Shown one piece after another: positions 36,086 through 44,105 of a stretch of 64,000 nt of DNA. Where the stretch lies: assembly GCF_002119405.1 (NCBI RefSeq), contig NZ_MTBG01000015.1, forward strand, positions 1 to 64,000, given 5' to 3'. Within the stretch, counting starts at the first letter, position 1; every line of letters starts with the position of its first letter. The notes beneath the pieces were generated by a model. The model was not told the origin of the DNA. It was given only the letters and a program-made list of their open reading frames with translations, and did not search any database. The DNA comes from Pseudoruegeria sp. SK021. GTDB taxonomy: Bacteria > Pseudomonadota > Alphaproteobacteria > Rhodobacterales > Rhodobacteraceae. The position numbers were made by a program, and so were the translations under genes.

Positions 36086-38323
36086 TCAGCTCAGGTCGTC
36101 GTCACCGACCAGCGACGAGGACATTGCCCCACCGACCACGGTCATATCGACCGAGTTGCCAAGCACATTGGCGCCCATGACGATGTTCTGGTTGAACGCT
36201 GCGGTATCGACCACCGCATCGGCCGAAGCGTAGGATTGGCCAGAGACATAACCGTCTTCGCCATTGCCCGAACCCCAGCTGCCGGCACTGCCGCCCGCGC
36301 CGCCGTCACCATTGGTGGCGGTGCCGCCCATTCCGGCAATGACATCACCAAGCGAGACGTCCCCAGAGGCAGACGTGCCGCCGGCTGCATCGCCGGACGT
36401 GCCGCCCATCCCCATGGCTTCGCCGCCCATGCCGGTGGAGCCGATAGAGGCTGTGACCGCAGCGTCGCCTGCTGCGCTGTTGCTGGCGTCATCGTCAGTT
36501 CCTCCCGCGCCGCCATAACCGGCGATCGCGTCGGACATGCTGTCAGCGGTGCCATCGATGCTGGATTCGGCGAAGATATCCGATAGCCCGCCAGCCCCGG
36601 CTGCGGCATCCGCGCCGACATCCGCAGTGCCGGAACCATCAGCGCCAGCTGTGGCCGTGCTGGCCCCATACCCACCGGCGGCATCGCCCCCGGTCCCGGT
36701 CCCAGACCCGTCTCCGGCTGAGTCGGACGTTGAGCTATTGGAGCCACCGGCGCCGCCAGCAGAGTCCGCCGTTCCTTGGCCGTCGCCGGATCCATCCGAC
36801 GCGCCCGAAGCCGCATCGGCAGGCCCACCGTCGCCACTGGTGCCGGTGCCGGTGCCGGTGCCATCACCCGTTCCAGTGCCATCCCCGGATGTGGTGTCAT
36901 TGGTCGACGCCCCACCCGTGGCCGGCGCTTCCGCAGTTCCGGTGCCGGTATTTTCGTTCGACGCCGCATCGCTGTCGGATTCGTCGCCGTTGGCTGCTGC
37001 TAAAGCCGCACTGAGCAAACCAATGGCGCTGGCCATCGCGCCGGCTGCGCCACCGTCGCTGGTGCCGCTGGCATCAGAGGAACCGCCCCCAAGTCCAAGG
37101 CCTCCGGCCAGTGCCGCAGCGTCACCGCTGTTACCGCCCGTTGATCCGGCGTCGGTCGAGGATTGACCTTCGCCAAGCCCGGCACCGATTGCACCAGAGT
37201 CGCCGCCGTCAGAGCCCTCTGCGCCGGATTCCGATCCGGACAGGCCCAATCCAAGGCCCGCGCCGGTCGAGGCACCATCCCCGCCGTCCCCGGATTGGTC
37301 CCCGGTTTCAGAACCAGCTAGTCCTGCGCCCACGCCAAGCCCAAGCGATGCGGCGTCGCCGCCGGTTCCGCCGGTGCCGGTCGCGTCCTGACCGCTATCG
37401 CCGCTGACATCGGCGCTGCTGTCAGAGGTGCTGCTGCCGCCGGTACCACCTGCCGCGTTGCTGCTGGTCGAGGAACTGCCCAGACCCAGACCAAGGCCAA
37501 GCCCATTGGACGCGGCTGCGCCGCCATCCCCGGCATCGGCATGGCCATCGCCTGCGGCACCGCTTGCACCGCCATCAGCGTCTGCTGTGCCGCTATAGGC
37601 CTCGCCGCCAGCGGCCTCAGCGCCATTGGCCATGGCGTCTGTTCCGCCCATTGCCCCGTCGGATCGGGACGAGATGCCGTCGCCAGCATTGGCTTCTGCT
37701 GCGTTCGCGTGACCATTTTGGTTAAAGTCGGCATCGTTCGAGACGTTCGGATTCCAGAGCTGGTCGTTGTCCGTCAGCACGCTGGATTGGGCCGTCACCG
37801 TCGCGGCATCGTTGCCCGCGCCGAAACTTGCGCCGCTCAGGGCTTGGTCGAAGCTGAGCCCGTGATTGGCATCATAGGTTGCATCGCCTTGGGCGACCAA
37901 GGTTGGCCCGACTTCCGAGTCGACCGCATCGATATCGACCACATCGTCGTCACGGGGGATCCACTCGCCACCGCCAAAGTCGATATTGATGTTATTTGCA
38001 TTGGCGTTGCTGTCATCACCACCATTTGTGTTGGCGTTGTCAACGGATTGGTCTTGCCCCTGTTCTTGGCCTTGCCCCTGATCCTGACCTTGTCCCTGAT
38101 CTTGGCCCTGACCTTGATCTTGGCCTTGACCCTGGTCTTGGCCCTGCCCTTGGTCCTGCCCCTGGCCTTGTTCATTGGCGACATCGGTTGCTTGCTGTTG
38201 TTGCTGCAAGTCAATCAGCGCCTCTTCGACAGCGACATCTGTGGTGAATTCCGCATTAATCTCATCAATGTTCAGCTCATCGAACATGAGATTATTCTGC
38301 GTGGTTGATCTTCTATCAGCCAT
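36086..38323 (-). CDS. Gly/Ala/Ser/Asp-rich 'silk-like' protein, putative type I secretion substrate
   Basis: The protein has 745 residues. Residues 1-50 are ordinary and acidic (FDELNIDEINAEFTTDVAV). Residues 52-92 are five exact copies of QGQGQD plus variants. About 95-200 is Asn/Asp-rich and includes SSVLTDNDQLW, similar to the NVLxDxD motif of the next protein. About 200-700 is almost only Gly, Ala, Ser, Asp and Thr with GLGLGLG runs. The last 35 residues (FNQNIVMGANVLGNSVDMTV) regain the N/V/L pattern. There is no Cys, few aromatic residues, no signal peptide and no GGxGxDxxx RTX repeats. GGAGAGAACCA precedes the ATG. As first gene of the leftward secretion cluster it is a likely exported structural protein; this is inference. 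Confidence 0.75.
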   Translation of the reverse strand: MADRRSTTQNNLMFDELNIDEINAEFTTDVAVEEALIDLQQQQQATDVANEQGQGQDQGQGQDQGQGQDQGQGQDQGQGQDQGQGQEQGQDQSVDNANTNGGDDSNANANNINIDFGGGEWIPRDDDVVDIDAVDSEVGPTLVAQGDATYDANHGLSFDQALSGASFGAGNDAATVTAQSSVLTDNDQLWNPNVSNDADFNQNGHANAAEANAGDGISSRSDGAMGGTDAMANGAEAAGGEAYSGTADADGGASGAAGDGHADAGDGGAAASNGLGLGLGLGSSSTSSNAAGGTGGSSTSDSSADVSGDSGQDATGTGGTGGDAASLGLGVGAGLAGSETGDQSGDGGDGASTGAGLGLGLSGSESGAEGSDGGDSGAIGAGLGEGQSSTDAGSTGGNSGDAAALAGGLGLGGGSSDASGTSDGGAAGAMASAIGLLSAALAAANGDESDSDAASNENTGTGTAEAPATGGASTNDTTSGDGTGTGDGTGTGTGTSGDGGPADAASGASDGSGDGQGTADSAGGAGGSNSSTSDSAGDGSGTGTGGDAAGGYGASTATAGADGSGTADVGADAAAGAGGLSDIFAESSIDGTADSMSDAIAGYGGAGGTDDDASNSAAGDAAVTASIGSTGMGGEAMGMGGTSGDAAGGTSASGDVSLGDVIAGMGGTATNGDGGAGGSAGSWGSGNGEDGYVSGQSYASADAVVDTAAFNQNIVMGANVLGNSVDMTVVGGAMSSSLVGDDDLS
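38048..38170 (-). repeat. 18-bp tandem repeats coding QGQGQD
   Basis: About seven in-frame 18-base units encode QGQGQD (the last ones QGQGQE and QGQDQ). The copies differ at third codon positions, so the amino acid repeat has been kept by selection rather than arising by very recent duplication. It lies in the N-terminal part of the silk-like protein. Confidence 0.8.
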
Positions 38324-38949
38324 TGGTTCTCTCCATCACCCGACAGCACCGTCAGTCATTTCCAAAACGGCATCTCAATGGGTGTTTTTAGGTTGAGGTG
38401 GATAGTTTGCCCGGCCTTAATTCCAAGGCGCACGGACAACGTAACTAGTATGAATGAATGGCAATCTCCTTCTGTTGGGAGCCAATTGTTCCGAAAATGC
38501 GCGATTTAATCGTACCCGATCACAATCACCGAGCGTCTGCGACTTGCATTGATTGAATTATCGCGAATTGGAACAAAGCGGCACACAGGATCGAGAGGTA
38601 AATATCTCGGACCTAAACACTCGCACCGCCGCTGCTGTCGGGGAAGATAGTCATAAGATTATGGCTGTGGCGCCGTTATTGAACTTTTCTGACTTAGGCC
38701 AGGTCCTGCGACTCAGTATTTCCGAAAGAGACATCCATAATCAGTTAATATTTAGACAATTGTTTATAAAATTAACCTAATCTAGGGAGGCTTCGGCAGA
38801 CAAAACGTGGCCCTATGGGCTGCGAAGTCTAGAATGCGGAACCTAAGACGATTGATAATGTCGTTACTTCACAGCGGCTTGCTGATCCGATGTAGAGCCG
38901 TATTAACCTTAGTGTTAACGGCGATCTAGCCGATAATGCTTGGAGATGA
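38324..38949. promoter_or_regulatory. A/T-rich divergent regulatory region (secretion cluster / luxR)
   Basis: This 626-base region is clearly more A/T-rich than its flanks and separates the leftward silk-like gene from the rightward luxR-type gene. A 75-codon frame starting with TTG (38553-38780) has no recognisable product and is not called. A short CGGC-GATCTA-GCCG stem occurs near 38921. Its length and composition suggest an extended promoter region. Confidence 0.45.
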
Positions 38950-39738
38950 ATGCCCGGCTTGTTAAGAATAGTTTCTGCCGCCCCAAAATCTATTTTTTAT
39001 ATTCTAGTGGAAGGGTCTGAAATGCGAAACAAACATGCCCCGACAAAAAGTTCAGTTGATTCGAACGTTGCCAGAATTGACACAGTCGTTTTTGTCGGAA
39101 GTCCGCTAATTTTTTCGGAATGGGTTCTGCGGTCCGCAATCTCGGAAGTGGGTCATATGGATGTTCTGAGATTTGATACTCCTAGTGCCGCAAATTTAAT
39201 TAATCTGGCGAATGACCGCTGTATAAAGCTTATTGTTTTGGAAGACGTGCATGCCGCCGATCTTATTCATCAGATCGAAAGCTTTCGCGCGGTCGCCGGG
39301 CTTACTATCTGGGCAGTGGCCTATCGGGATGTAAGTTCAGGCCGTGCGTTCTTCAAACGGCGGATTGAATCTGACGTTCTGTCCGATCTGCGCCTGTTGT
39401 CGATGAACGTTCCCATTGATGTCTGGACGTCGATGTTCAGGCTAGCGCTTTATGGCGATTACATTATTCCTTGCGAATTGATGATAACGCAGGAGGGATA
39501 CCTAACCGCTCCGCCGCCGTTGACGGCGTCAACCTCTGCCCGTCAGATTTTGACAAAGCGTGAGGTTGAAGTTCTGTCTCTTGTCTCAAGAGGCGACTGC
39601 AACAAGACGATTGCCCATGATCTTGGGTTGTCCGAACATACTATTAAACTGCACATGCACCACATTCTGAATAAGATTGGTGCGTCGAATAGGACCGCTG
39701 CCTCAAGTTGGTACTTGTCACAGAATGGGTCGCTTTAG
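38950..39738 (+). CDS. LuxR-type transcriptional regulator (CsgD-like layout)
   Basis: The C-terminal HTH of LuxR/NarL type is clear: LTKREVEVLSLVSRGDCNKT, LSEHTIKLHMHHILNKIGAS. The N-terminal half looks like a receiver domain (VVFVGSPLIFSEWVLRSAI, KLIVLEDVHAAD) but lacks the paired acidic residues and has no clear phosphoacceptor, so it is probably not phosphorylated. CsgD and related matrix regulators share this feature. Two starts are possible: 38950 (GGAG only four bases away) or the Met at 39022, which has a better site (GGAAGGGTCTGAA). The gene is more A/T-rich than its neighbours. It lies divergently from the secretion cluster and probably controls it. Confidence 0.82.
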   Translation: MPGLLRIVSAAPKSIFYILVEGSEMRNKHAPTKSSVDSNVARIDTVVFVGSPLIFSEWVLRSAISEVGHMDVLRFDTPSAANLINLANDRCIKLIVLEDVHAADLIHQIESFRAVAGLTIWAVAYRDVSSGRAFFKRRIESDVLSDLRLLSMNVPIDVWTSMFRLALYGDYIIPCELMITQEGYLTAPPPLTASTSARQILTKREVEVLSLVSRGDCNKTIAHDLGLSEHTIKLHMHHILNKIGASNRTAASSWYLSQNGSL

Positions 39739-39739
39739 C

Positions 39740-40237
39740 ATGGACAAGACAGCAGAGGTGTCTTTGGAGGAAATCCTGCCGCTGCTGGGCCGGCTTAATC
39801 TGACCTATACCAATACTGAAAGTCTGTTGATCCATTTGATCGCGGGTCTGTCCGGCACATCCAAAGATGTTGCGCTGATCATTTATCTGACCCTGAATAC
39901 CACCCGGGCCCGCACCGACCTTGTGGAGCGTCTGGCCAAGATGGACAACCGCGCCCCCCGTGAACGGGACAGTGTGTTGAAGGTCACACGCCAGTTGATC
40001 AAGCTGTCCGGGTTACGCAACCGCTACAATCATTGCATTTTTGCTGTTGATGCTGATGGTCGTAATCCAAGGACCATTATGATGCGGATCGCAGATCGAC
40101 GCGACAGTACCAAGATGGGCAAGACCGATCAGCTGGATTCGGTGGCTTTGGACGAGTTACAGCAAACGGTAGAGGGTCTGACGCGTCTCAATCGCGACGT
40201 CTGGGGGGTGATTCAAGCCTGGAACTACCCGGTTTAA
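39740..40237 (+). CDS. Small helical protein with HEPN-type RNxxxH motif
   Basis: The protein has 165 residues, all-helical in character. Residues 93-98 read RNRYNH, within QLIKLSGLRNRYNHCIF, which fits the R-N-x3-H active-site motif of HEPN-domain ribonucleases in the expected helical context. It has no signal peptide or membrane segment. It starts two bases after the luxR-type stop and is probably co-transcribed. No MNT nucleotidyltransferase or other antitoxin gene is adjacent, so a toxin-antitoxin pair is not indicated. The activity is untested and other helical folds are possible. Confidence 0.65.
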   Translation: MDKTAEVSLEEILPLLGRLNLTYTNTESLLIHLIAGLSGTSKDVALIIYLTLNTTRARTDLVERLAKMDNRAPRERDSVLKVTRQLIKLSGLRNRYNHCIFAVDADGRNPRTIMMRIADRRDSTKMGKTDQLDSVALDELQQTVEGLTRLNRDVWGVIQAWNYPV

Positions 40238-40378
40238 CCGGCCACTCTTGCCCTCCACGATCCAGGGGGTAACGGACCGGCCGGGGTCCACGCTGGCGGG
40301 TCCGGCGTTGCACTTTGCCGTGTCGGTGTGTAGGTCAGGTTTGGACCCTACCTCCAGCATGTTACGAGGGCTAATCTC

Positions 40379-41323
40379 ATGAATCCGCCCAAACAATCTT
40401 GTTGCACGCCTGCCTTGCGACAGGACAGCCCGGCGCCTGCGATCCCGGCTCCGGTCCGTGCGAGCGAACCGCGCCTACCGGACAATGTCATTGCCGTTCC
40501 CGGCGGTCGCACCTTGCTTGGTACGCAGCAAGAGGTGATCCCGGATGATGGGGAATCGCCCCTGCGCCCGGTGACTGTTGCGCCGTTCCGGATGAGCGCA
40601 ACCACCGTCACCAATGCCGAGTTCGCGCAGTTTGTCGATGCCACCGGCTATGTGACCGAGGCCGAGCGGTTTGGCTGGTCCTTCGTCTTCTGGTTGAATC
40701 TGGCGGATAAGACCACGGCCACCCAAGGGGTCGCAGGCATTGAATGGTGGCGGAAGGTCGACGGGGCCAACTGGCGCGACATCAGCGGGCCGGGGACGCA
40801 ATCCGCCGAATGCCATCCGGACCACCCGGTTGTTCAGGTGTCATGGAACGATGCGCGGGCCTATGCTGCTTGGGTCGGCGGCAGGCTTCCAACGGAAGTG
40901 GAATGGGAACATGCGGCGCGGGGCGGACGGGGCGATGTGCGGTATCCTTGGGGCGACACGCCGCCAGAGGACACGGGCTTTCTTCCCTGCAATATCTGGC
41001 AAGGCCGGTTCCCCGATGCCAATACCGGTGCCGATGGCTATGTCACGACCGCGCCAGCGCAATCCTTTGCCCCCAATGAATTCGGCTTTTACAACATGGT
41101 CGGCAACGTCTGGGAATGGACGGCAGAGCCATACAGGATCAAGTCGCTTAAGCGGGCGGTTCGACAGCGGTTGGCCGGCATGAAAGGTTATAAGCTGCTG
41201 AAGGGCGGGTCATTCCTGTGCCACCGCAGCTATTGCCACCGCTACCGGATCGCGGCCCGGTCGGGCAATTCCCCCGATAGCACGACCACGCACCAAGGCT
41301 TCCGGGTGGTCTGGGACGCCTAA
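40379..41323 (+). CDS. Formylglycine-generating enzyme (sulfatase-activating)
   Basis: This 314-residue FGE/SUMF1-family protein contains the two copper-binding catalytic cysteines in GGSFLCHRSYCHRYRIAARSG (Cys281 and Cys286, CHRSYC), separating it from the many FGE-like proteins that lack them. Other marks are PFRMSATTVTNAEFAQFVDAT, LPTEVEWEHAARGG and NEFGFYNMVGNVWEW. It uses oxygen to convert the cysteine of CxPxR in sulfatases to formylglycine. Such a sulfatase is encoded at 45372. No signal peptide is apparent, fitting cytoplasmic action. It ends convergent to the GntR gene, with a hairpin between. Confidence 0.92.
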   Translation: MNPPKQSCCTPALRQDSPAPAIPAPVRASEPRLPDNVIAVPGGRTLLGTQQEVIPDDGESPLRPVTVAPFRMSATTVTNAEFAQFVDATGYVTEAERFGWSFVFWLNLADKTTATQGVAGIEWWRKVDGANWRDISGPGTQSAECHPDHPVVQVSWNDARAYAAWVGGRLPTEVEWEHAARGGRGDVRYPWGDTPPEDTGFLPCNIWQGRFPDANTGADGYVTTAPAQSFAPNEFGFYNMVGNVWEWTAEPYRIKSLKRAVRQRLAGMKGYKLLKGGSFLCHRSYCHRYRIAARSGNSPDSTTTHQGFRVVWDA

Positions 41324-41347
41324 GGACCGGGCGCACAGCGCCGGTCC
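41324..41347. terminator. Hairpin between convergent FGE and gntR genes
   Basis: GGACCGG(GCGC)...(GCGC)CGGTCC forms a strong GC-rich stem with one bulge directly after the FGE stop codon. It lies in the 39-base gap between two convergent genes and could act in both directions. There is no T-run. Confidence 0.5.
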
Positions 41348-41362
41348 CGGGGTCGTCAGCAT

Positions 41363-42199
41363 TCAGTTTGAAACTGATACATGGATGCGCGCGGCCTGGC
41401 TGTTATAGAACGCACGGTAGTATTCCAGCGGCGTGCCATCTTTTTCGTAGCCGATGGATTCGATCCAGATCAGTGGCTTGTCTGCGGCTACATCCATTCG
41501 TTCCTGCGCTTCCTCCGATGGCATTGTGGCGGAAAACCATCGTTCTGCCCGCACCAACTGCCGACCGTACAGGTCGCGGACCATGCCGAGAATGGATTGT
41601 CCTTCCAAATCCGCTTTTTCAAAGTCTGGCACTTTGTCGGCTGGAAATGCAATGTTGGTATAGGTGATCGGGCGCTCGTCGACCCAAAAGACGCGGGCCA
41701 CGCGGACCACGTCGGCACCGTCGGCCAGTTCCAGCGCGGCGCATTCGTCGGCGCTGGCACGAGACTTGGCCAATTCAAAGGTCCGGGTGCGGATCTTGGC
41801 GCCGCGGGCGATCATGTCGTCGAACAGGCTGACATTCGAGGTTACGAAGTCGCTTTCCCGCGCCGGTTTGCCGATGAACATGCCCTTGCGGGGTAGTTTG
41901 TTGACCAGCCCCCGTGCGGCCAGCGCGCTGAGCGCACTGCGGACCACTGGCCGGGAGACATGGAAAATCTCGCACAACGCGGTTTCCGACGGGATCCGCG
42001 ATTCTGGGGCCAGCTTGCCGCTGAGGATCAGGTTTTCAAGCTGGTCGCTTAACTGAAGCCAGAGCGGCGCTGCGGCTTCGCGCGACAAGACGATCCGGCT
42101 GCATTCGCGGCGGAAGGCTTCGGTGGCGTGGCCATCGGATTGCTCGAAGCTGGGCCGCCCCGTGCGGCTTGCTTTTACAGTTGGTCTGCTCACATTCAA
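41363..42199 (-). CDS. GntR-family regulator with UTRA domain (HutC-like)
   Basis: The protein has 278 residues. A GntR winged helix is at about residues 46-110 (PLWLQLSDQLENLILSGKLA, IPSETALCEIFHVSRPVVRSAL, RKGMFIG), followed by a UTRA effector domain at about 120-275 (YTNIAFPADKVPDF, IGYEKDGTPLEYYRAFYNS). It lies between the FGE gene and the transport operon and is the likely local regulator of the sulfate-ester locus. A GGTATAAC-containing palindrome upstream of the sulfatase (45204-45221) would suit a HutC-type protein. Confidence 0.88.
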   Translation of the reverse strand: MNVSRPTVKASRTGRPSFEQSDGHATEAFRRECSRIVLSREAAAPLWLQLSDQLENLILSGKLAPESRIPSETALCEIFHVSRPVVRSALSALAARGLVNKLPRKGMFIGKPARESDFVTSNVSLFDDMIARGAKIRTRTFELAKSRASADECAALELADGADVVRVARVFWVDERPITYTNIAFPADKVPDFEKADLEGQSILGMVRDLYGRQLVRAERWFSATMPSEEAQERMDVAADKPLIWIESIGYEKDGTPLEYYRAFYNSQAARIHVSVSN

Positions 42200-42330
42200 C
42201 TGAAGCCCGTCCTGTCTTTGCGTTAGGTTAAAGAAAATATCGTGTTGTGCAATGGTCTTGCCGTCCTACGCGGTCCGTGCCGCACCGTCCACGCCTGCCG
42301 CCCCGAGGCATCGCGCCGGATGGGGGCGCG

Positions 42331-42368
42331 CTTTGGCCCCGCGCCGGAAACTTGGTGCGGGGCCAAAG
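42331..42368 (-). terminator. 15-bp stem-loop downstream of the transport operon
   Basis: CTTTGGCCCCGCGCC (42331-42345) pairs with GGTGCGGGGCCAAAG (42354-42368) over 15 positions with one G-T pair and an 8-base loop. It lies 18 bases after the stop of the leftward ATPase gene. No T-run follows, but the stem is very stable and probably ends or processes the operon transcript before gntR. Confidence 0.6.
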
Positions 42369-42385
42369 CGGGCCTGTGGACCGCG

Positions 42386-43141
42386 TTAGTGTTCAAGCAT
42401 CGCCCAAAGGCGGCGCTTGATGGTCAGAAACTCATCCGTCAGGCGCATGTCATTGGTGCGCGGCCGGGGCAGTGAGACCTTTTCGATATGGTGGACGCGG
42501 CCCGGACGGGCAGACATGACGATGATTTTGTCGGCGAGGAAAATTGCCTCTTCCAGATCGTGCGTCACGAAGACAACGGTCTTGCGGGTTGCCGACCACG
42601 TGTCCAGAAGGTCCGATTGCATCCGCTCTTTGGTTTGCGCATCAAGCGCGCCAAAGGGCTCGTCCATCAGCAACACGTCAGGATCGTTCGCATAGACGCG
42701 GCCGATATCGACGCGCTTGCGCATGCCCCCGGACAACTCGCGCGGCCAGCGGTCTTCAAAGCCGGAGAGACCGACCATTTGGACCCACTTCTTTTCGATC
42801 TCTGCCTGTTCTTCCTTGCTGGCGCCGCGCAGGCGGGGGCCATAGCTGACATTGCGTGCCACGGTCATCCACGGGAACACCGCGTCCTGCTGAAAGACCA
42901 TGCCGCGTCGGCGGTTGGTGCCTTTGATAATGTCGCCATCCAGCGTCATTTGCCCGTCAGAGGGGTCGAACAGTCCGGCCATCATTTTCAGCAAGGTCGA
43001 CTTTCCGCAGCCTGAGGTGCCGACGATGGCATTGAAGCTGCCCGATTCCAGACGAAGATTGATGTTGTCCAGCACCGTCAGCGCCGAGTCGCTGCCTTTG
43101 CCGAACGTATGAGTGAGATTATCTACAACGATTTCCGACAT
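42386..43141 (-). CDS. ABC transporter ATP-binding protein (NitT/TauT/SsuB type)
   Basis: This 251-residue ATPase has Walker A GTSGCGKST (residues 41-49), the Q-loop region FQQDAVFPWMTVARNV, signature LSGGMRKRVDIGR, Walker B LLMDEPFGALD and THDLEEA, the pattern of the nitrate/sulfonate/taurine ATPase group. Its ATG overlaps the permease stop by one base. It powers uptake of a sulfonate- or sulfate-ester-like compound together with the two upstream genes. Confidence 0.92.
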   Translation of the reverse strand: MSEIVVDNLTHTFGKGSDSALTVLDNINLRLESGSFNAIVGTSGCGKSTLLKMMAGLFDPSDGQMTLDGDIIKGTNRRRGMVFQQDAVFPWMTVARNVSYGPRLRGASKEEQAEIEKKWVQMVGLSGFEDRWPRELSGGMRKRVDIGRVYANDPDVLLMDEPFGALDAQTKERMQSDLLDTWSATRKTVVFVTHDLEEAIFLADKIIVMSARPGRVHHIEKVSLPRPRTNDMRLTDEFLTIKRRLWAMLEH

Positions 43142-43959
43142 TATTCACGGGCCTCCGACCATACCATGAGACGGGCCTGAATCACCCTGAATGCACGATC
43201 CATCAGGAAGGCACAGGCGCCAATTATAACGATGATCATCATCACTTGATCGGTCAGGAAGTACCGACGCCCCTCTTGCAGCAAAAAGCCAAGGCCATTC
43301 TGTGCCGCGATCAGTTCGGATGCGACAAGGGTGGTCCAAGCCGCGCCAAGGGCGATGCGATAGCCGGTGATGATGAACGGGGTGGCGGCGGGAACCGCGA
43401 CGGTGCGAAACACCTGAAGCCGGGTCGCGCCCATTGTTGAGGCCGCATCGACGTAGACCTGCGGCACGTTTTTCATGCCCGCGATCACGTTGACAACGCA
43501 GACCATGAAGCAGGCGATGGTGATAATCAGAATGCGGCTAAACTCGCCAATGCCGAACCAGATGATGATGATCGGGATATAGGCCAACGGCGGGATCGGG
43601 CGCACGGCTTCGATCAGCGGATCGAACAGATATTCGGCGACCTTGTACCAGCCGATCAGACATCCGATCAGCACGGCCGCACTGGTGCCGATCAGAAAGC
43701 CCATGATGACTCGGAACAGGCTTGCGCCCAAGGCGGTGGCCAGACTGCCGCTTTCAACATTGGCGATGAACGCGCCGAAGATATCGCGGATCGGGGGCAG
43801 CAGAGCGGGGTTGTTGTCGGGCAGGTTGGTGACCCAGATATAGGCAAGAAGGACCGTGGCGACCGACGCCGTGCCCAGCACCATCCGCCCCATCAGTCGT
43901 TCTTTCAATTTTTGTAACGGCATGATTGCGCTCCGTGGCAAGGTTTTTGTTCGTTCCAT
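43141..43959 (-). CDS. ABC transporter permease (NitT/TauT/SsuC type)
   Basis: The protein has 272 residues with about six hydrophobic segments and the permease loop YVDAASTMGATRLQVFRTVA (EAA motif), plus the characteristic EAVRPIPPLAYIPIIIIWFG of SsuC/TauC permeases. The first 25 residues are basic and cytoplasmic. An in-frame Met twelve residues later (MPLQKLKERL) is an alternative start. It lies 146 bases downstream of the binding-protein gene, a gap containing a strong hairpin (44060-44091). Confidence 0.9.
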   Translation of the reverse strand: MERTKTLPRSAIMPLQKLKERLMGRMVLGTASVATVLLAYIWVTNLPDNNPALLPPIRDIFGAFIANVESGSLATALGASLFRVIMGFLIGTSAAVLIGCLIGWYKVAEYLFDPLIEAVRPIPPLAYIPIIIIWFGIGEFSRILIITIACFMVCVVNVIAGMKNVPQVYVDAASTMGATRLQVFRTVAVPAATPFIITGYRIALGAAWTTLVASELIAAQNGLGFLLQEGRRYFLTDQVMMIIVIIGACAFLMDRAFRVIQARLMVWSEARE

Positions 43960-44059
43960 AGCTCAGATCCACTTCCGGGTTCGATCTGCAAAGGCTCCCT
44001 CGTGCGGCGCGGCGGCGATTTTGGCCACACGCGCAACCGGGGGGCGAACGCATAGGGCG

Positions 44060-44091
44060 GGCAGGCGGGGCGGCTCCCGTCGCCCGCTGCC
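44060..44091 (-). other. GC-rich intercistronic hairpin after the binding-protein gene
   Basis: GGCAG-G-CGGG...CCCG-CTGCC forms a stable stem with a bulge shortly after the stop of the leftward binding-protein gene (44106). It is in the spacer before the permease gene, a typical place for a stem that protects the upstream message or limits read-through. Confidence 0.45.
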
Positions 44092-44105
44092 TCGTGAGGG
44101 GGGGG

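Noticed and set aside
38048-38170. Regular 18-base repeats that could look like a CRISPR or minisatellite
   Set aside because: They are contiguous, in frame and encode QGQGQD inside a long gene with its own ribosome site; there are no spacers and no cas genes.
36086-38323. RTX toxin interpretation of the Gly/Asp-rich protein
   Set aside because: Despite many Gly and Asp residues, no regular GGxGxDxxx nonapeptides are present.
38553-38780. 75-codon frame in the luxR upstream region
   Set aside because: TTG start without a ribosome site, A/T-rich background, no recognisable product.
39740-40237. Toxin-antitoxin (HEPN/MNT) pair
   Set aside because: No nucleotidyltransferase-like or other small partner gene lies next to it; the upstream gene is a LuxR-type regulator and the downstream one an FGE.
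43970-44000. GGGTTCGATC resembling a tRNA T-loop
   Set aside because: No matching acceptor stem, anticodon arm or CCA end could be drawn around it.
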